Positions 1 through 10,398 of a stretch of DNA of 64,000 nucleotides are shown here, piece after piece. The position numbers and the translations under genes were made by a program. Every line of letters begins with the position of its first letter. The stretch's first letter is position 1. The notes below the pieces were generated by a model. That model did not search any database, was not told the origin of the DNA, and saw only the letters and a list, made by a program, of their open reading frames with translations. This DNA comes from Billgrantia bachuensis (GTDB taxonomy: Bacteria > Pseudomonadota > Gammaproteobacteria > Pseudomonadales > Halomonadaceae), in NCBI RefSeq assembly GCF_011742165.1, contig NZ_JAAQTO010000028.1, positions 1-64,000 of the forward strand. Direction: 5' to 3'.

Positions 1-876
1 ATCGTCATTACCCTGTCGTTCTTTCTGATGCATCTGGCACCGGGGGGACCGTTCGACGGCGAGCGCCAACTGCCGGCCGAGATCGAGGCCAACCTGCGCG
101 CGGCCTACCACCTCGACCAGCCTGTATGGCGGCAGTATCTGATCTATCTGGGCAACCTGCTGCAGGGGGATTTCGGCCCTTCCTTCCGCTACAAGGACTT
201 CACCGTCACCGAACTGATCGCCCAGGGTTTTCCGGTCAGTCTCGAGCTGGGCCTGTGGGCCATTGTCCTGGCCATCGCACTGGGGCTTCCGCTCGGCATC
301 GTGGCGGCGCTACGGCGCAATACCGGCGTCGACTACCTGGTGATGGGCACGGCGCTGGCCGGGGTCGCCATTCCCAACTTCGTCATTGCGCCGATCCTGG
401 CCCTGGTCTTCGGCGTGCTGCTGGCGTGGCTGCCGGTGGGCGGCTGGAACGATGGCCACTGGCGCAACATGGTGCTGCCGGTGGTGGCGCTGTCGATCCA
501 GCAGATCGCCTATATCGCCCGCATGACCCGGGCCAGCATGATCGAAGTGCTGGGTAGCCACTTCATACGCACCGCCCGCGCCAAGGGCCTGTCGGAGCGC
601 GAAGTGATCTGGCGCCACGCGCTGCGCCCTTCCCTGTTGCCGGTGGTCTCCTACCTGGGGCCGGCCATCGCCGGGATCATTACCGGCTCGGTGGTGATCG
701 AGCAGATCTTCGGCATTCCCGGCATCGGGCGCTACTTCGTCCAGGCCGCGCTGAATCGCGACTACACCCTGGTGATGGGCACGGTGGTGTTCTACGGCAT
801 CCTGATCGTGCTGCTCAACCTGATCGTCGACCTCCTCTATTCCGCCCTCGACCCGCAGATCCGCTATGACGACTGA
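1..876 (+). CDS. oppB: Oligopeptide ABC transporter permease OppB (5' end outside window)
   Basis: Inner-membrane permease subunit of a peptide ABC importer. The frame is open from base 1 and begins inside the first membrane helix, so only about 10-15 N-terminal residues are missing; 291 residues remain against about 306 in E. coli OppB. I see the OppB-type segment APGGPFDGER, the block GDFGPSFRYKD, and the cytoplasmic EAA loop (FIRTARAKGLSEREVIWRHALRP region, residues about 190-215) that contacts the ATPase. The sequence resembles OppB more than DppB or YejB. The stop overlaps the oppC start by 11 bp, so the two are co-translated. The substrate-binding protein, normally upstream, is outside the window. 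Confidence 0.93.
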   Translation: MVITLSFFLMHLAPGGPFDGERQLPAEIEANLRAAYHLDQPVWRQYLIYLGNLLQGDFGPSFRYKDFTVTELIAQGFPVSLELGLWAIVLAIALGLPLGIVAALRRNTGVDYLVMGTALAGVAIPNFVIAPILALVFGVLLAWLPVGGWNDGHWRNMVLPVVALSIQQIAYIARMTRASMIEVLGSHFIRTARAKGLSEREVIWRHALRPSLLPVVSYLGPAIAGIITGSVVIEQIFGIPGIGRYFVQAALNRDYTLVMGTVVFYGILIVLLNLIVDLLYSALDPQIRYDD

Positions 877-1762
877 ACATACGACGACCCACCCGGGCGC
901 CGGCGACCTGCCGGTGGGCGACAGCCTGGGACGCGACGCCTGGCGCCGCCTCAAGCAGAACCACGCCGCCATGGTCAGCCTGGTGCTGCTGACCCTCATC
1001 GCAGTGGCCTGCCTGGCGGGCCCCTGGCTCACGCCCTGGGGGCTCAACGAGGTGGACTGGGCCGCCTTCAACGCACCGCCCAGCCTCGCCGACGGCCATT
1101 ACGCAGGGACCGACGCCAACGGCCGCGACCTGCTCACGCGGACGCTCTTCGGCGGCCAGATCTCGCTCTCGGTGGCCGTGGTGGCCACCTTCGTCTCACT
1201 GGTGATCGGCGTGATCTATGGCGCCGTAGCCGGCTATCTCGGGGGGCGCGTCGACAACCTGATGATGCGCTTCGTCGACATCATGTATTCGCTGCCGTTC
1301 ATGTTCCTGGTGATCCTGCTGATGGTGGTGTTCGGCCGAAACATCCTGCTGATCTATGCCGCTATCGGCGCCGTCGAGTGGCTCGATATGTCACGCATCG
1401 TGCGCGGCCAGACCCTGGCGCTCAAGCGGCGCGAGTTCGTCGAGGCAGCCCGCGCCCTGGGCGTTCGGTCGCGCACCATCGTCATGCGCCACCTGATTCC
1501 CAATACGCTGGGGCCGGTGATCGTCTATGTCACGCTCACCGTGCCCAAGGTGATCCTGCTGGAGAGCTTCCTGTCGTTCCTGGGGCTCGGCGTACAGGAG
1601 CCAATGACCAGTTGGGGCGTGCTGATCAGCGAGGGCGTGGACATGATGCAGAGCGCCCCCTGGATGCTGCTGGTGCCGTCGATCTTCCTCGCTGTCACCC
1701 TGCTGTGCCTGAATTTCCTCGGCGACGGGCTGCGCGACGCCCTCGACCCACGCACCCGCTAA
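866..1762 (+). CDS. oppC: Oligopeptide ABC transporter permease OppC
   Basis: Second permease of the peptide importer, 298 residues (family about 300). A soluble N-terminus of about 35 residues precedes the first helix. The extracytoplasmic motif AGTDANGRDLLTR is typical of OppC/DppC, and the EAA loop (EFVEAARALGVRSRTIVMRH) lies near residue 190. The C-terminus GDGLRDALDPRTR matches OppC closely. The start overlaps the end of oppB, and 11 bp separate the stop from the ATPase gene. It should pair with OppB to form the translocation pore. Confidence 0.94.
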   Translation: MTTEHTTTHPGAGDLPVGDSLGRDAWRRLKQNHAAMVSLVLLTLIAVACLAGPWLTPWGLNEVDWAAFNAPPSLADGHYAGTDANGRDLLTRTLFGGQISLSVAVVATFVSLVIGVIYGAVAGYLGGRVDNLMMRFVDIMYSLPFMFLVILLMVVFGRNILLIYAAIGAVEWLDMSRIVRGQTLALKRREFVEAARALGVRSRTIVMRHLIPNTLGPVIVYVTLTVPKVILLESFLSFLGLGVQEPMTSWGVLISEGVDMMQSAPWMLLVPSIFLAVTLLCLNFLGDGLRDALDPRTR

Positions 1763-1773
1763 CGGAGGCCTGC

Positions 1774-3384
<1,611 letters not shown>

Positions 3385-3400
3385 GAAAGATGCAAAGCAA

Positions 3401-3424
3401 CAGGCCCGGCATGCGCCGGGCCTG
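3401..3424. terminator. Bidirectional hairpin between oppDF and fadL
   Basis: A perfect 10-bp stem, CAGGCCCGGC/GCCGGGCCTG, with an ATGC loop lies between two convergent genes, 17 bp after the oppDF stop and 33 bp before the fadL stop. The T-rich side (TTGCTTTGC) follows the stem on the minus strand, so it is a better terminator for fadL. In the plus direction it is a stem with no U-tract. Confidence 0.65.
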
Positions 3425-3456
3425 GGAAGTACTAACCACAGAGGGCTTCGATACGA

Positions 3457-4776
3457 TCAGAAGCGGTAGGTCAGCTGAGCGCCGAAGCCATGGGCTTCGT
3501 TCTTGTAGTCGGAAGCATAAGTGGAGGTCACCGGCGGCGTACCAGAGAAGCTGTCGGTGCGCTCCTGCTCGACCTGGGTGCCGCGCTCGGTCAGGTAGGA
3601 GTATGCGAAGTCCACAGTCAGGTTCTCGGTAGGCGTCCAGCCGGCACCGATGGAGAAGATCCGCCGGTCGTCGGAGGGAATCCGCACGCTGCGATACTGA
3701 TCGCTCGTCGGTGTAAAATCGAGTGTCACACCGGCACGCAGCGCCAATTGAGGATTGAGCTGGTATTCGCCACCTACGCCATAAGCCCAGGCATTGGAGT
3801 AATTCTGTACCTCGCGGGTGATCTCGGGAATGCTCTCGCCTTCGATCAGGATCTGGTCGAACCGGCTCCAGCGGGTCCAGGAGGCGCCCAGCATCAGTTT
3901 GAGCCTGTCGCTCATTTGCTGAGTCACGGAGAAATTGACGGTTTCGGGTGTCGTCAGGTCGAGCGAGGCGTTGTCCGTGACTTCTACGCCGACATCCTGT
4001 GCGACGGCGCGGAAGTCCCCCGTTAGGTTGTAATCAACCTTGGAGCGATAGGTTAGGCCAAGGGTAGTTTCCGGCACTGGTTGGAAGATGACCCCGAGAT
4101 TGTAGCCCCAACCATCATCGTCACCCTCGACGCGGGAGTCCGCTTCGGTATACACCGGCGCACCAGGCGCCCCGCCTATCAACACCGGGACCTGACGATG
4201 CAATTCACCTTCGACACGGTTGTAGGTAATACCCGCCCCGACCGACCACTGCTCATTGAAGCGGTAGGACACGGTAGGCTGAGCGCTCATTACCTTCAAC
4301 TCGGTGTAGTTGCCCAGGTTGCGCCCCAGGAACCCGTCTTCGTAGTCGGTCTTGGAACCGAAGGGGGCATATACACCAAAACCGAAGGCAAGTCGGTCGT
4401 TGACGGGATGGGCATAGAAGGCGAAGGGAATTAGCGTGCCGGGCACCATGTCTCCGTCGGTCGTGCCCGAAACAGGCACCCCCACTCCTCCTGTCAAGAC
4501 GCTACTGCGAGTCGCTTCGGCATTGCTGATCTCGCTATTGACGTTCAGATAGGTCCCGCCCGCGGTCAACTGAGCGCGGTCGAGGAAGGACATGCCCGCC
4601 GGGTTGCCGAAAACGATGGTCGCGTCGTTGATGTTGGAGCTCCGACCCGCGTGGCCATAGCCCTGGCCGCTGACGCTCTGTTCGTTGATCTGATAACCGC
4701 CGGCGTTGGCCTGGCTGGCGAAGGCGGCGGCCGCGATGGCCACGGCCCAGGTGATCTTGTTGAACTTGTTCTGCAT
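3457..4776 (-). CDS. fadL: FadL-family outer-membrane long-chain fatty-acid/hydrocarbon transporter
   Basis: Outer-membrane beta-barrel porin for long-chain fatty acids or other hydrophobic compounds (OMPP1/FadL/TodX family), 439 residues. The start at 4776 gives a clean Sec signal peptide ending ASQANA, then GGYQINEQSVSGQGYGHAG and the family NPAGM motif near residue 58. A GAGGA box lies upstream, whereas the longer open frame would add 66 unlikely residues. The C-terminus LTYRF ends in Phe, as the BAM insertion signal requires. Two PsrA-like sites lie 88-124 bp upstream. The family is broad, so the substrate (fatty acid or aromatic hydrocarbon) cannot be fixed. Confidence 0.88.
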   Translation of the reverse strand: MQNKFNKITWAVAIAAAAFASQANAGGYQINEQSVSGQGYGHAGRSSNINDATIVFGNPAGMSFLDRAQLTAGGTYLNVNSEISNAEATRSSVLTGGVGVPVSGTTDGDMVPGTLIPFAFYAHPVNDRLAFGFGVYAPFGSKTDYEDGFLGRNLGNYTELKVMSAQPTVSYRFNEQWSVGAGITYNRVEGELHRQVPVLIGGAPGAPVYTEADSRVEGDDDGWGYNLGVIFQPVPETTLGLTYRSKVDYNLTGDFRAVAQDVGVEVTDNASLDLTTPETVNFSVTQQMSDRLKLMLGASWTRWSRFDQILIEGESIPEITREVQNYSNAWAYGVGGEYQLNPQLALRAGVTLDFTPTSDQYRSVRIPSDDRRIFSIGAGWTPTENLTVDFAYSYLTERGTQVEQERTDSFSGTPPVTSTYASDYKNEAHGFGAQLTYRF

Positions 4777-4863
4777 GTCTCGACGTCCTCTTCCAGATGC
4801 GAGCTGGAGCTGGTTATTTGTTCCGCCCTCCCCGGAGCGGTGCCCTACCTGGTCAGTTTTCGC

Positions 4864-4900
4864 CAAACATCCGTTCGGTTCAAGGCCAAACGTTCGTTTT
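4864..4900. promoter_or_regulatory. Two tandem PsrA-like operators upstream of fadL
   Basis: CAAACATCCGTTCG (4864-4877) and CAAACGTTCGTTTT (4887-4900) both fit the CAAAC-N4-GTTTG type of site recognised by the TetR-family fatty-acid regulator PsrA, with 8 and 9 of 10 conserved positions. Their centres are 23 bp apart, about two helical turns. They lie in the 297-bp space upstream of fadL, which otherwise holds only AT-richer promoter-like DNA (4890-4960). The PsrA assignment is by motif resemblance only. Confidence 0.5.
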
Positions 4901-5073
4901 AATGCGAGATTTACTAATACTTTAGTTTCAATCTGCCCTAAGTCATTGAACTTTTTCATTGTGCAATGCAGCATCTCTCACTCACGGACCCCGCTAGACG
5001 CATTGACCCGCTAGGCAGGCATAGAGGTAGCACCTGCTAAGCTGAAGAACATATGGCAGAAGGAGAGAAAGCC

Positions 5074-5493
5074 ATGCCCAGACTCAACGGCGTACTGGAG
5101 ACCGCGCTCTACGTCGACGACATGGATCGGGCGCGGGTCTTCTTCGAAGGTGTGATGGGGCTCGAGCCCTTCAATGCCGACCATCGCTTCACTGCCTACG
5201 ATGTCGGCGCCGGCTCGGTGCTGCTTTTGTTCCTGCAGGGCGAGACGCTGGAAACCGTGGTGCTGCCCAATGAGATGGGTACCATACCGCCCCACGATGG
5301 CAAGGGACGAGTGCACGTTGCCTTTGCCATTGCCAAGCCAGAGCTCGCCGCCTGGGTGCGTCAACTCGACGACCACGGCATCGCCATCGAAGGCCGCACC
5401 CACTGGCCCCGTGGCGGCGAGAGTCTCTATTTCCGTGACCCCGACGGACACTTGATCGAGCTGGCAACTCCAGGCGTCTGGCCCAACTACTGA
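5074..5493 (+). CDS. VOC-family glyoxalase/dioxygenase-like protein
   Basis: Small vicinal-oxygen-chelate fold protein, 139 residues, with paired beta-alpha-beta-beta-beta modules: an N-terminal half LETALYVDDMDRARVFFEG and a C-terminal half ending FRDPDGHLIELATPG. The His in the first half typical of glyoxalases is not evident, but the C-terminal Glu in HLIELATPG is. The ATG at 5074 is preferred because AGGAG sits 8-10 bp upstream; an in-frame ATG at 5053 lacks such a site. It stands alone between divergent fadL and convergent yitT-like genes. Its substrate (lactoylglutathione, an antibiotic, a catechol) cannot be told. Confidence 0.85.
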   Translation: MPRLNGVLETALYVDDMDRARVFFEGVMGLEPFNADHRFTAYDVGAGSVLLLFLQGETLETVVLPNEMGTIPPHDGKGRVHVAFAIAKPELAAWVRQLDDHGIAIEGRTHWPRGGESLYFRDPDGHLIELATPGVWPNY

Positions 5494-5532
5494 CAGAGCT
5501 ATGCCCGTCACATTGCCGAGCGCAGCCACTTT

Positions 5533-6150
5533 TCAGCTCACGCCCATGTAGCGGCCGGGCTTGTGGTTAAGGGCAACGATCAGGTTGAGCGCCACGGCGC
5601 CCAGCACCGATAGCCCGACTCGCTCGGGCGGCAGCACCAGGAAGGCGACCAGCATGATCAGCCCATCGATGCCGAGCTGCACGTAGCCGGCACGCAGGCC
5701 GTAGCGCCCCTGCAGGTAGAGCGCGAGGATGTTGATGCCGCCGAGGCTGGTGCGGTGACGAAACAGCACCAGCATGCCGATGCCGATCAGGCTGCCGCCC
5801 ATCAGCGAGGCGTAGAGCGGATTGAGGCTATCGAAAGCGACCCACTGGCCGGTCAGCTCCGAGAACAGCGACACCAGGGCGATGGCACCGAAGGTGCGCA
5901 GCGTGAACGACCAGCCCATGCGCTTCACCGCCAGGTAGTAGAACGGAAGGTTGATCAGGAAGAACCACACGCCGAAGCGCCAGCCCGTGGCGTACTGCAG
6001 CAGGAAGGCCATGCCGGCGGTACTGCCGGTCAGCAGCAGCGCCTGAGTATAGAAGCTCACCCCGAGCGCGACGAACAGTGTGCCCACCAGCATGGCCATC
6101 ACGTCCTCGTAAGGGCGATGGGGGTCGGTGGGGAGGTCTTGTGGATCCAT
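5533..6150 (-). CDS. YitT-family multi-pass membrane protein
   Basis: Integral membrane protein of 205 residues with five or six hydrophobic segments (about residues 16-36, 44-70, 82-100, 112-130, 150-168, 172-190). The segments TQALLLTGSTAGMAFL and FRHRTSLGGINILALYL show the repeated T-G-G pattern of the YitT/DUF161 family. No transport substrate is established for this branch. It converges on the VOC gene with 39 bp between the stops and no clear terminator. The 152-bp gap at 6151-6302 upstream holds a possible -10 (TAGAAT on the minus strand) but no convincing -35. Confidence 0.8.
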   Translation of the reverse strand: MDPQDLPTDPHRPYEDVMAMLVGTLFVALGVSFYTQALLLTGSTAGMAFLLQYATGWRFGVWFFLINLPFYYLAVKRMGWSFTLRTFGAIALVSLFSELTGQWVAFDSLNPLYASLMGGSLIGIGMLVLFRHRTSLGGINILALYLQGRYGLRAGYVQLGIDGLIMLVAFLVLPPERVGLSVLGAVALNLIVALNHKPGRYMGVS

Positions 6151-6302
6151 GCGGAATACCTTGCAACTGGCAGGCGATGTTCGATTGGCCGCACCGGCCG
6201 GGCTTGTAGGTCGACCGCTGGGTAGGAAGCCGGATTCTAACGGGGTCGAGGGCTCGTCACCTTGACTCAGCTCAGCCGCAGGTATCGCGGCCGCCCCGGC
6301 GA

Positions 6303-8108
6303 TCAGCGACCAATCGGCTCGGCATACTCCACCATCAACTGCAGCGACTCCTGCCCCCGCCAGCGATTGCGATTCAGCCGGTAGGCACAGCGCAGCCTAT
6401 CTCCCAGGGCGAAGGCCGGCAGCTCGCCGGGCGTGAGGGCACGAAACCAGATCGCCTTGAGACTCGTCGGCCCGGTGGAAAGAAGCATGGAGAGGTGAGT
6501 ACCGTCGGCACCGACGGAGCGCATCGACTCGACCAGGAACTCCCCCTCGAACAGCGGCGCATCGAATTCTCGACCGTAGGGGCCCAGTGCCTCGAGTTCG
6601 CCCAGCGTGGCCAACTGGAACTGCTCGGGCGAAAGCGTCCCGTCGGTCAGCACGTGGGGAAACAGCTCGACCCCGTTCAACTGCTCGCCCACCGCCTGCA
6701 GGAAAGCCGCTCGGAAGGTCTCCAACTGATCGACCGGCACGCCAACCCCGGCCGCGCCACGATGACCGCCAAAGCGCGGCAGCGCCTCCGGGGCGAGGTC
6801 AAAGGTGCGCTGCAGCGCCTCGCGCAGGTGCAGCGCCTCGATGGAACGCCCCGAGCCGGTGAGCATACCGGGAGCCGCCGCCGGTGTCAGAACCAGCGCG
6901 GGACGGCCATAGGCCTGTACCAGGCGCGAAGCGACGATGCCCTGCACGCCCGGGTGACCGCTGTCGAGGAACACGACGAGTGCCGGCTGATCGGACTCGA
7001 GTTGCGGCAAGGCCAACGCACGGGCTTCCTCCACCATCTCCGCCTCGATCGCCTTGCGTGACTGATTGTCGTCATCGAGTGTCTGCAAGTGGCGTATCGC
7101 CGTGGCATCATCGGCTGCCAGCATGAAATGCAGCGCCGCGTAGGGATCGTCGAGGCGTGAGCGAGCGTTGATGCGCGGCCCCATCTGGAAGGCCAGGGTC
7201 TCGGCGGAGAACGGCACGCTGTCCTCACCCAGACGTGCCGCCATGGAGCGCCAGCAGGCGGCCTCCATGCGATTGATCAGCGCCAGGCCGTGGCTGACCA
7301 CGGCGCGGTTGGCCGGGCTCGCTCCCAGTGACACGCAATCGGCCACGGTGCCCAGCGCCACGTAGGAGAGCCAGGCGGAGAGCTTGGGCGTGGCCTCGGG
7401 CAATGCGCCCCATTCGACCAGCACGCTGCGCGCCAGCGACATCGTAAGCCACGCCACCATGCAACCGGCAATGGTGCGGTCGGGGTAGCCGCAGTCGTCT
7501 CGCGTCGGGTTGACGGTGGCATAGGCCGAGGCCGGCGGCCCTTCTATCGGCAGTGCATGGTGGTCACTTACCACCACGTCGATGCCCGCCGCCTTGAGCC
7601 GGGCAATACGCGGCTCATCGGAGCTGCCGCAGTCAGCGGTAATCACCAGGCTCGGCCTCGGCGTCAGCTTCAGCGTACGCTCGACCAGCGGCAGGCTGAT
7701 ACCGTAGCCGTCATGGATGCGGTGACCAATCAGGCTGTGCAAGCGCGATTCCGGCACGCCAAACAGTTCCACCAGGGTACGCCGAATGACCACGTGGGAA
7801 GTGATGCCGTCGACATCGTAGTCGGTGAGGATGCCGATATGCTCACCATCCACCACGGCCTGAGCAATACGCTCGGCGGCACGACGGCCGTCGGCCAGGC
7901 GCTCCGGGTGTTCGAGGTAGCGCAGGCTGGGCTGGGTCAGCGGTGCCAACTCGCCCTCGTAGCCGGCCAAGCGGCCAGCCAGTACGCGGGCCTGCAGCTC
8001 GGTCAGCCCCTCGGCGAGAGCGCGGGCATAGAGTGCCTCGTTGCGTGGGCGCAGCAGCAGCCTTGGCTTGAGGCGGGCGTGCAGGTCGGGCGGCGCGGTC
8101 ACGTCCAA
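6303..8108 (-). CDS. RecJ-like single-stranded-DNA exonuclease (DHH/DHHA1 phosphoesterase)
   Basis: Predicted Mn2+-dependent 5'-3' ssDNA exonuclease of 601 residues (E. coli RecJ 577). Motifs in order are DYDVDGITS (96-104, metal ligands), DCGSSDEPR (159-167), SDHHALP (181-187, the DHH motif), a DHHA1-type GGHRGAAG near 450, and a C-terminal OB-like region. The start is TTG: AGGAG lies 6 bp upstream, an in-frame TAA lies 12 bases before the start codon, and the next start would be GTG at codon 3. It differs from standard RecJ (DFDADG, DNG in place of DCGSSD), so it may be a second RecJ-type paralogue rather than the housekeeping enzyme. Nothing around it suggests a repair operon. Confidence 0.8.
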   Translation of the reverse strand: MDVTAPPDLHARLKPRLLLRPRNEALYARALAEGLTELQARVLAGRLAGYEGELAPLTQPSLRYLEHPERLADGRRAAERIAQAVVDGEHIGILTDYDVDGITSHVVIRRTLVELFGVPESRLHSLIGHRIHDGYGISLPLVERTLKLTPRPSLVITADCGSSDEPRIARLKAAGIDVVVSDHHALPIEGPPASAYATVNPTRDDCGYPDRTIAGCMVAWLTMSLARSVLVEWGALPEATPKLSAWLSYVALGTVADCVSLGASPANRAVVSHGLALINRMEAACWRSMAARLGEDSVPFSAETLAFQMGPRINARSRLDDPYAALHFMLAADDATAIRHLQTLDDDNQSRKAIEAEMVEEARALALPQLESDQPALVVFLDSGHPGVQGIVASRLVQAYGRPALVLTPAAAPGMLTGSGRSIEALHLREALQRTFDLAPEALPRFGGHRGAAGVGVPVDQLETFRAAFLQAVGEQLNGVELFPHVLTDGTLSPEQFQLATLGELEALGPYGREFDAPLFEGEFLVESMRSVGADGTHLSMLLSTGPTSLKAIWFRALTPGELPAFALGDRLRCAYRLNRNRWRGQESLQLMVEYAEPIGR

Positions 8109-8273
8109 GCGTGGCTCCTGTTACATGAGGGGGGGGGTTGCGGCCAACTTACGGAGATTGCGGCGCGGCTTCTCGAGCTGGCCTCGATGCGGGGGCGCCG
8201 GGCATCGCCCACCGCTCGGGCTAGCCCGCGGCAGGTCGACGAGGAGGCGCTGTGAACCCATCCCTGGGCGCTA

Positions 8274-8295
8274 CCGATGCCATCCCTGGCATCGG
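8274..8295. terminator. Hairpin downstream of the liu operon
   Basis: A perfect 9-bp stem CCGATGCCA/TGGCATCGG with a TCCC loop lies 60 bp after the liuD stop on the minus strand. It has no U-tract, so it may act in mRNA protection or with Rho. The rest of the 247-bp gap (8109-8355) holds the recJ-like ribosome site and a run of nine G at 8129-8137, with no other gene. Confidence 0.4.
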
Positions 8296-8355
8296 ACCCC
8301 CTCAGCGACCTGCCCCCGGCGCCGCTCATCTTGGCGCTCCCAGTCTCGTTCCAAA

Positions 8356-10398
8356 TTACTCCGCGGGAGCGAATTCCAGCAGCACATCCCCCTGGCCTAC
8401 CGTATCGCCGGCGTTGAAGTGGAAGCTTTCCACGTGGCCGTCGGCGGGGGCGGTCATGGTGTGTTCCATCTTCATGGCTTCCATGACCATCAGCGGCATG
8501 CCTTTCTCCACCTTCTGACCGGCTTCCACCAGCAGCGCGACCACGGTGCCGTGCATCGGCGCGGTGAGGGTCGATTCGGCTTCGTGGTGGCCGTGGTCGA
8601 TGGCGTCGATACGGCGCCAGAACAGACGGGTTTCGCCACGCGGATCGACCATGACGACGACGCTACCGTTGCGCCGGGCCTGCAGCCGGCGGCGGTGGCC
8701 GTTGAGGGTAACGGCCACGGCGTCGCCTTCCAGATGCTGCAGGCGGGCGGTGAGGGTCTCGCCGCCGATGGTCAGGTCCCATGGGTCCGCGCCGCTGGCC
8801 CGGGTGCCTTCCACGACCACCACGCTCGCTTCGTCCTGCACATGGGCCGGGTCGCAAAGCGAGATGCGGATGGTGTGCGGGGCGTTGAGGCGGAAGCCGT
8901 CGTGGCGGTCCCAAGGGGAGTCGCTCTCGCACTCGCGGGCAAGCTGGTTGAGGCCGATCAGGGCGGCGCCGGCGTACTCCTCGGTGGTGTACTGTTTGGG
9001 CGCGAACAGGGTAGCTTCGTTCTTCTCGATGAAGCGGGTATCCAGCTCGCAGGCCTTGAACGCGGGGTGCGTGGCCAGCCGCTGCAGGAAGGCGCGGTTG
9101 GTCACCACGCCCTGCACGTCCAGCGCGGCGAGCGCGCGGTTGAGGGTGGAGAGCGCCTGGTCGCGGTCGTCGCCGTGGACGATCAACTTGGCGAGCATGG
9201 GGTCGTAGTGCATCGAGACCGCGTCGCCGGTTTCCACGCCGCTGTCCAGGCGCACCTGGCGCGGGTCGAGTCCGGCGCCCTTGAGGTCCATGGCGAAACG
9301 CTCGAGCTTGCCGGTGGCAGGCAGGAAGTCCTGCTCCGGGTCTTCGGCGTAGAGGCGCGCCTCGAAGCTGTGGCCGGTGATGGTCAGCTCCTCCTGCTTG
9401 AGCGGAAGGGCTTCACCCATGGCCACGCGCAGCTGCCACTCGACCAGGTCCTGGCCGGTGATCATCTCGGTGACGGGGTGCTCCACCTGCAGGCGTGTGT
9501 TCATCTCCATGAAGTAGAAGGAGCCATCCGCATCCAGGAGGAATTCGACGGTCCCGGCGCCCACGTAGCCGATCTCCTTGGCGGCGCGCACGGCGGCTTC
9601 GCCCATCTCGCGGCGCAGCTCGGGCGTCATGCCGGGGGCGGGGGCTTCCTCGAGCACCTTCTGGTGGCGGCGCTGCACCGAGCAGTCGCGCTCGAACAGG
9701 TAGACGCCGTTGCCATGGCGGTCGCAGAACACCTGCACTTCGACGTGGCGCGGCTGGGTCAGGTACTTCTCGATCAGCATGCGGGTGTCGCCGAAGGCGG
9801 CCTGGGATTCGCGACGGCAGCCGTCCAGGGCGGCCTGGAACTGCTCAGGGGCTTCCACCACGCGCATGCCCTTGCCGCCGCCCCCGGCACTGGCCTTGAG
9901 CAGCACCGGGTAGCCGATCTTGTCGGCCTCGGCCTTGAGCAGGGCGTCGTCCTGGTCGTCACCGTGGTAGCCCGGTACCAGCGGCACGCCGGCGTTGGCC
10001 ATGCGCGCCTTGGCGGCGGACTTGTCGCCCATGGCGGCAATCGCCGAGGCAGGCGGGCCGACGAAGGTGATGCCGGCAGCATCCAGCGCCTCGACGAAGG
10101 CGCCGTTCTCGGAGAGGAAGCCGTAGCCGGGATGAATGGCGCCGGCGCCGGTGCGCTTGGCGGCTTCCACCACGGCTTCTACCTTCAGGTAGCTCTCGCG
10201 TGCGGCGGCCGGGCCCAGGCGCACGGCCTCGTCGGCTTCGCGCACGTGGCGTGCGTTGGCGTCGGCGTCGGAGTACACGGCCACGGTGCGCAGGCCCATG
10301 GCGCGGGCGGTGCGCATCACGCGGCAGGCGATCTCGCCGCGGTTGGCGACCAGCAGGGTGTCGAAGGGCGTGGTGCGGGAATCGTGGGTCTGACTCAT
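8356..10398 (-). CDS. liuD: 3-methylcrotonyl-CoA carboxylase biotin-carboxylase (alpha) subunit
   Basis: Carboxylates its own biotin with ATP and bicarbonate, for transfer to 3-methylcrotonyl-CoA by LiuB in leucine breakdown. It has 680 residues: biotin-carboxylase N-domain from LLVANRGEIACRVMRTA (residue 16), ATP-grasp loop KASAGGGGKGMR, the RDCSVQRRHQK motif, and a C-terminal biotinyl domain with MEAMKM (biotin Lys 643). Its place at the end of liuABC, not the domain architecture alone, separates it from propionyl- or geranyl-CoA carboxylase. The ATG overlaps the liuC stop by 4 bp. No HMG-CoA lyase (liuE) follows; the next gene is the unrelated RecJ-like gene. Confidence 0.92.
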   Translation of the reverse strand: MSQTHDSRTTPFDTLLVANRGEIACRVMRTARAMGLRTVAVYSDADANARHVREADEAVRLGPAAARESYLKVEAVVEAAKRTGAGAIHPGYGFLSENGAFVEALDAAGITFVGPPASAIAAMGDKSAAKARMANAGVPLVPGYHGDDQDDALLKAEADKIGYPVLLKASAGGGGKGMRVVEAPEQFQAALDGCRRESQAAFGDTRMLIEKYLTQPRHVEVQVFCDRHGNGVYLFERDCSVQRRHQKVLEEAPAPGMTPELRREMGEAAVRAAKEIGYVGAGTVEFLLDADGSFYFMEMNTRLQVEHPVTEMITGQDLVEWQLRVAMGEALPLKQEELTITGHSFEARLYAEDPEQDFLPATGKLERFAMDLKGAGLDPRQVRLDSGVETGDAVSMHYDPMLAKLIVHGDDRDQALSTLNRALAALDVQGVVTNRAFLQRLATHPAFKACELDTRFIEKNEATLFAPKQYTTEEYAGAALIGLNQLARECESDSPWDRHDGFRLNAPHTIRISLCDPAHVQDEASVVVVEGTRASGADPWDLTIGGETLTARLQHLEGDAVAVTLNGHRRRLQARRNGSVVVMVDPRGETRLFWRRIDAIDHGHHEAESTLTAPMHGTVVALLVEAGQKVEKGMPLMVMEAMKMEHTMTAPADGHVESFHFNAGDTVGQGDVLLEFAPAE

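Noticed and set aside
8129-8137. Run of nine G near the recJ-like start, considered as a phase-variation tract
   Set aside because: It lies upstream of the SD and outside any reading frame, so slippage would not alter a protein; a promoter-spacing effect cannot be excluded but has no support.
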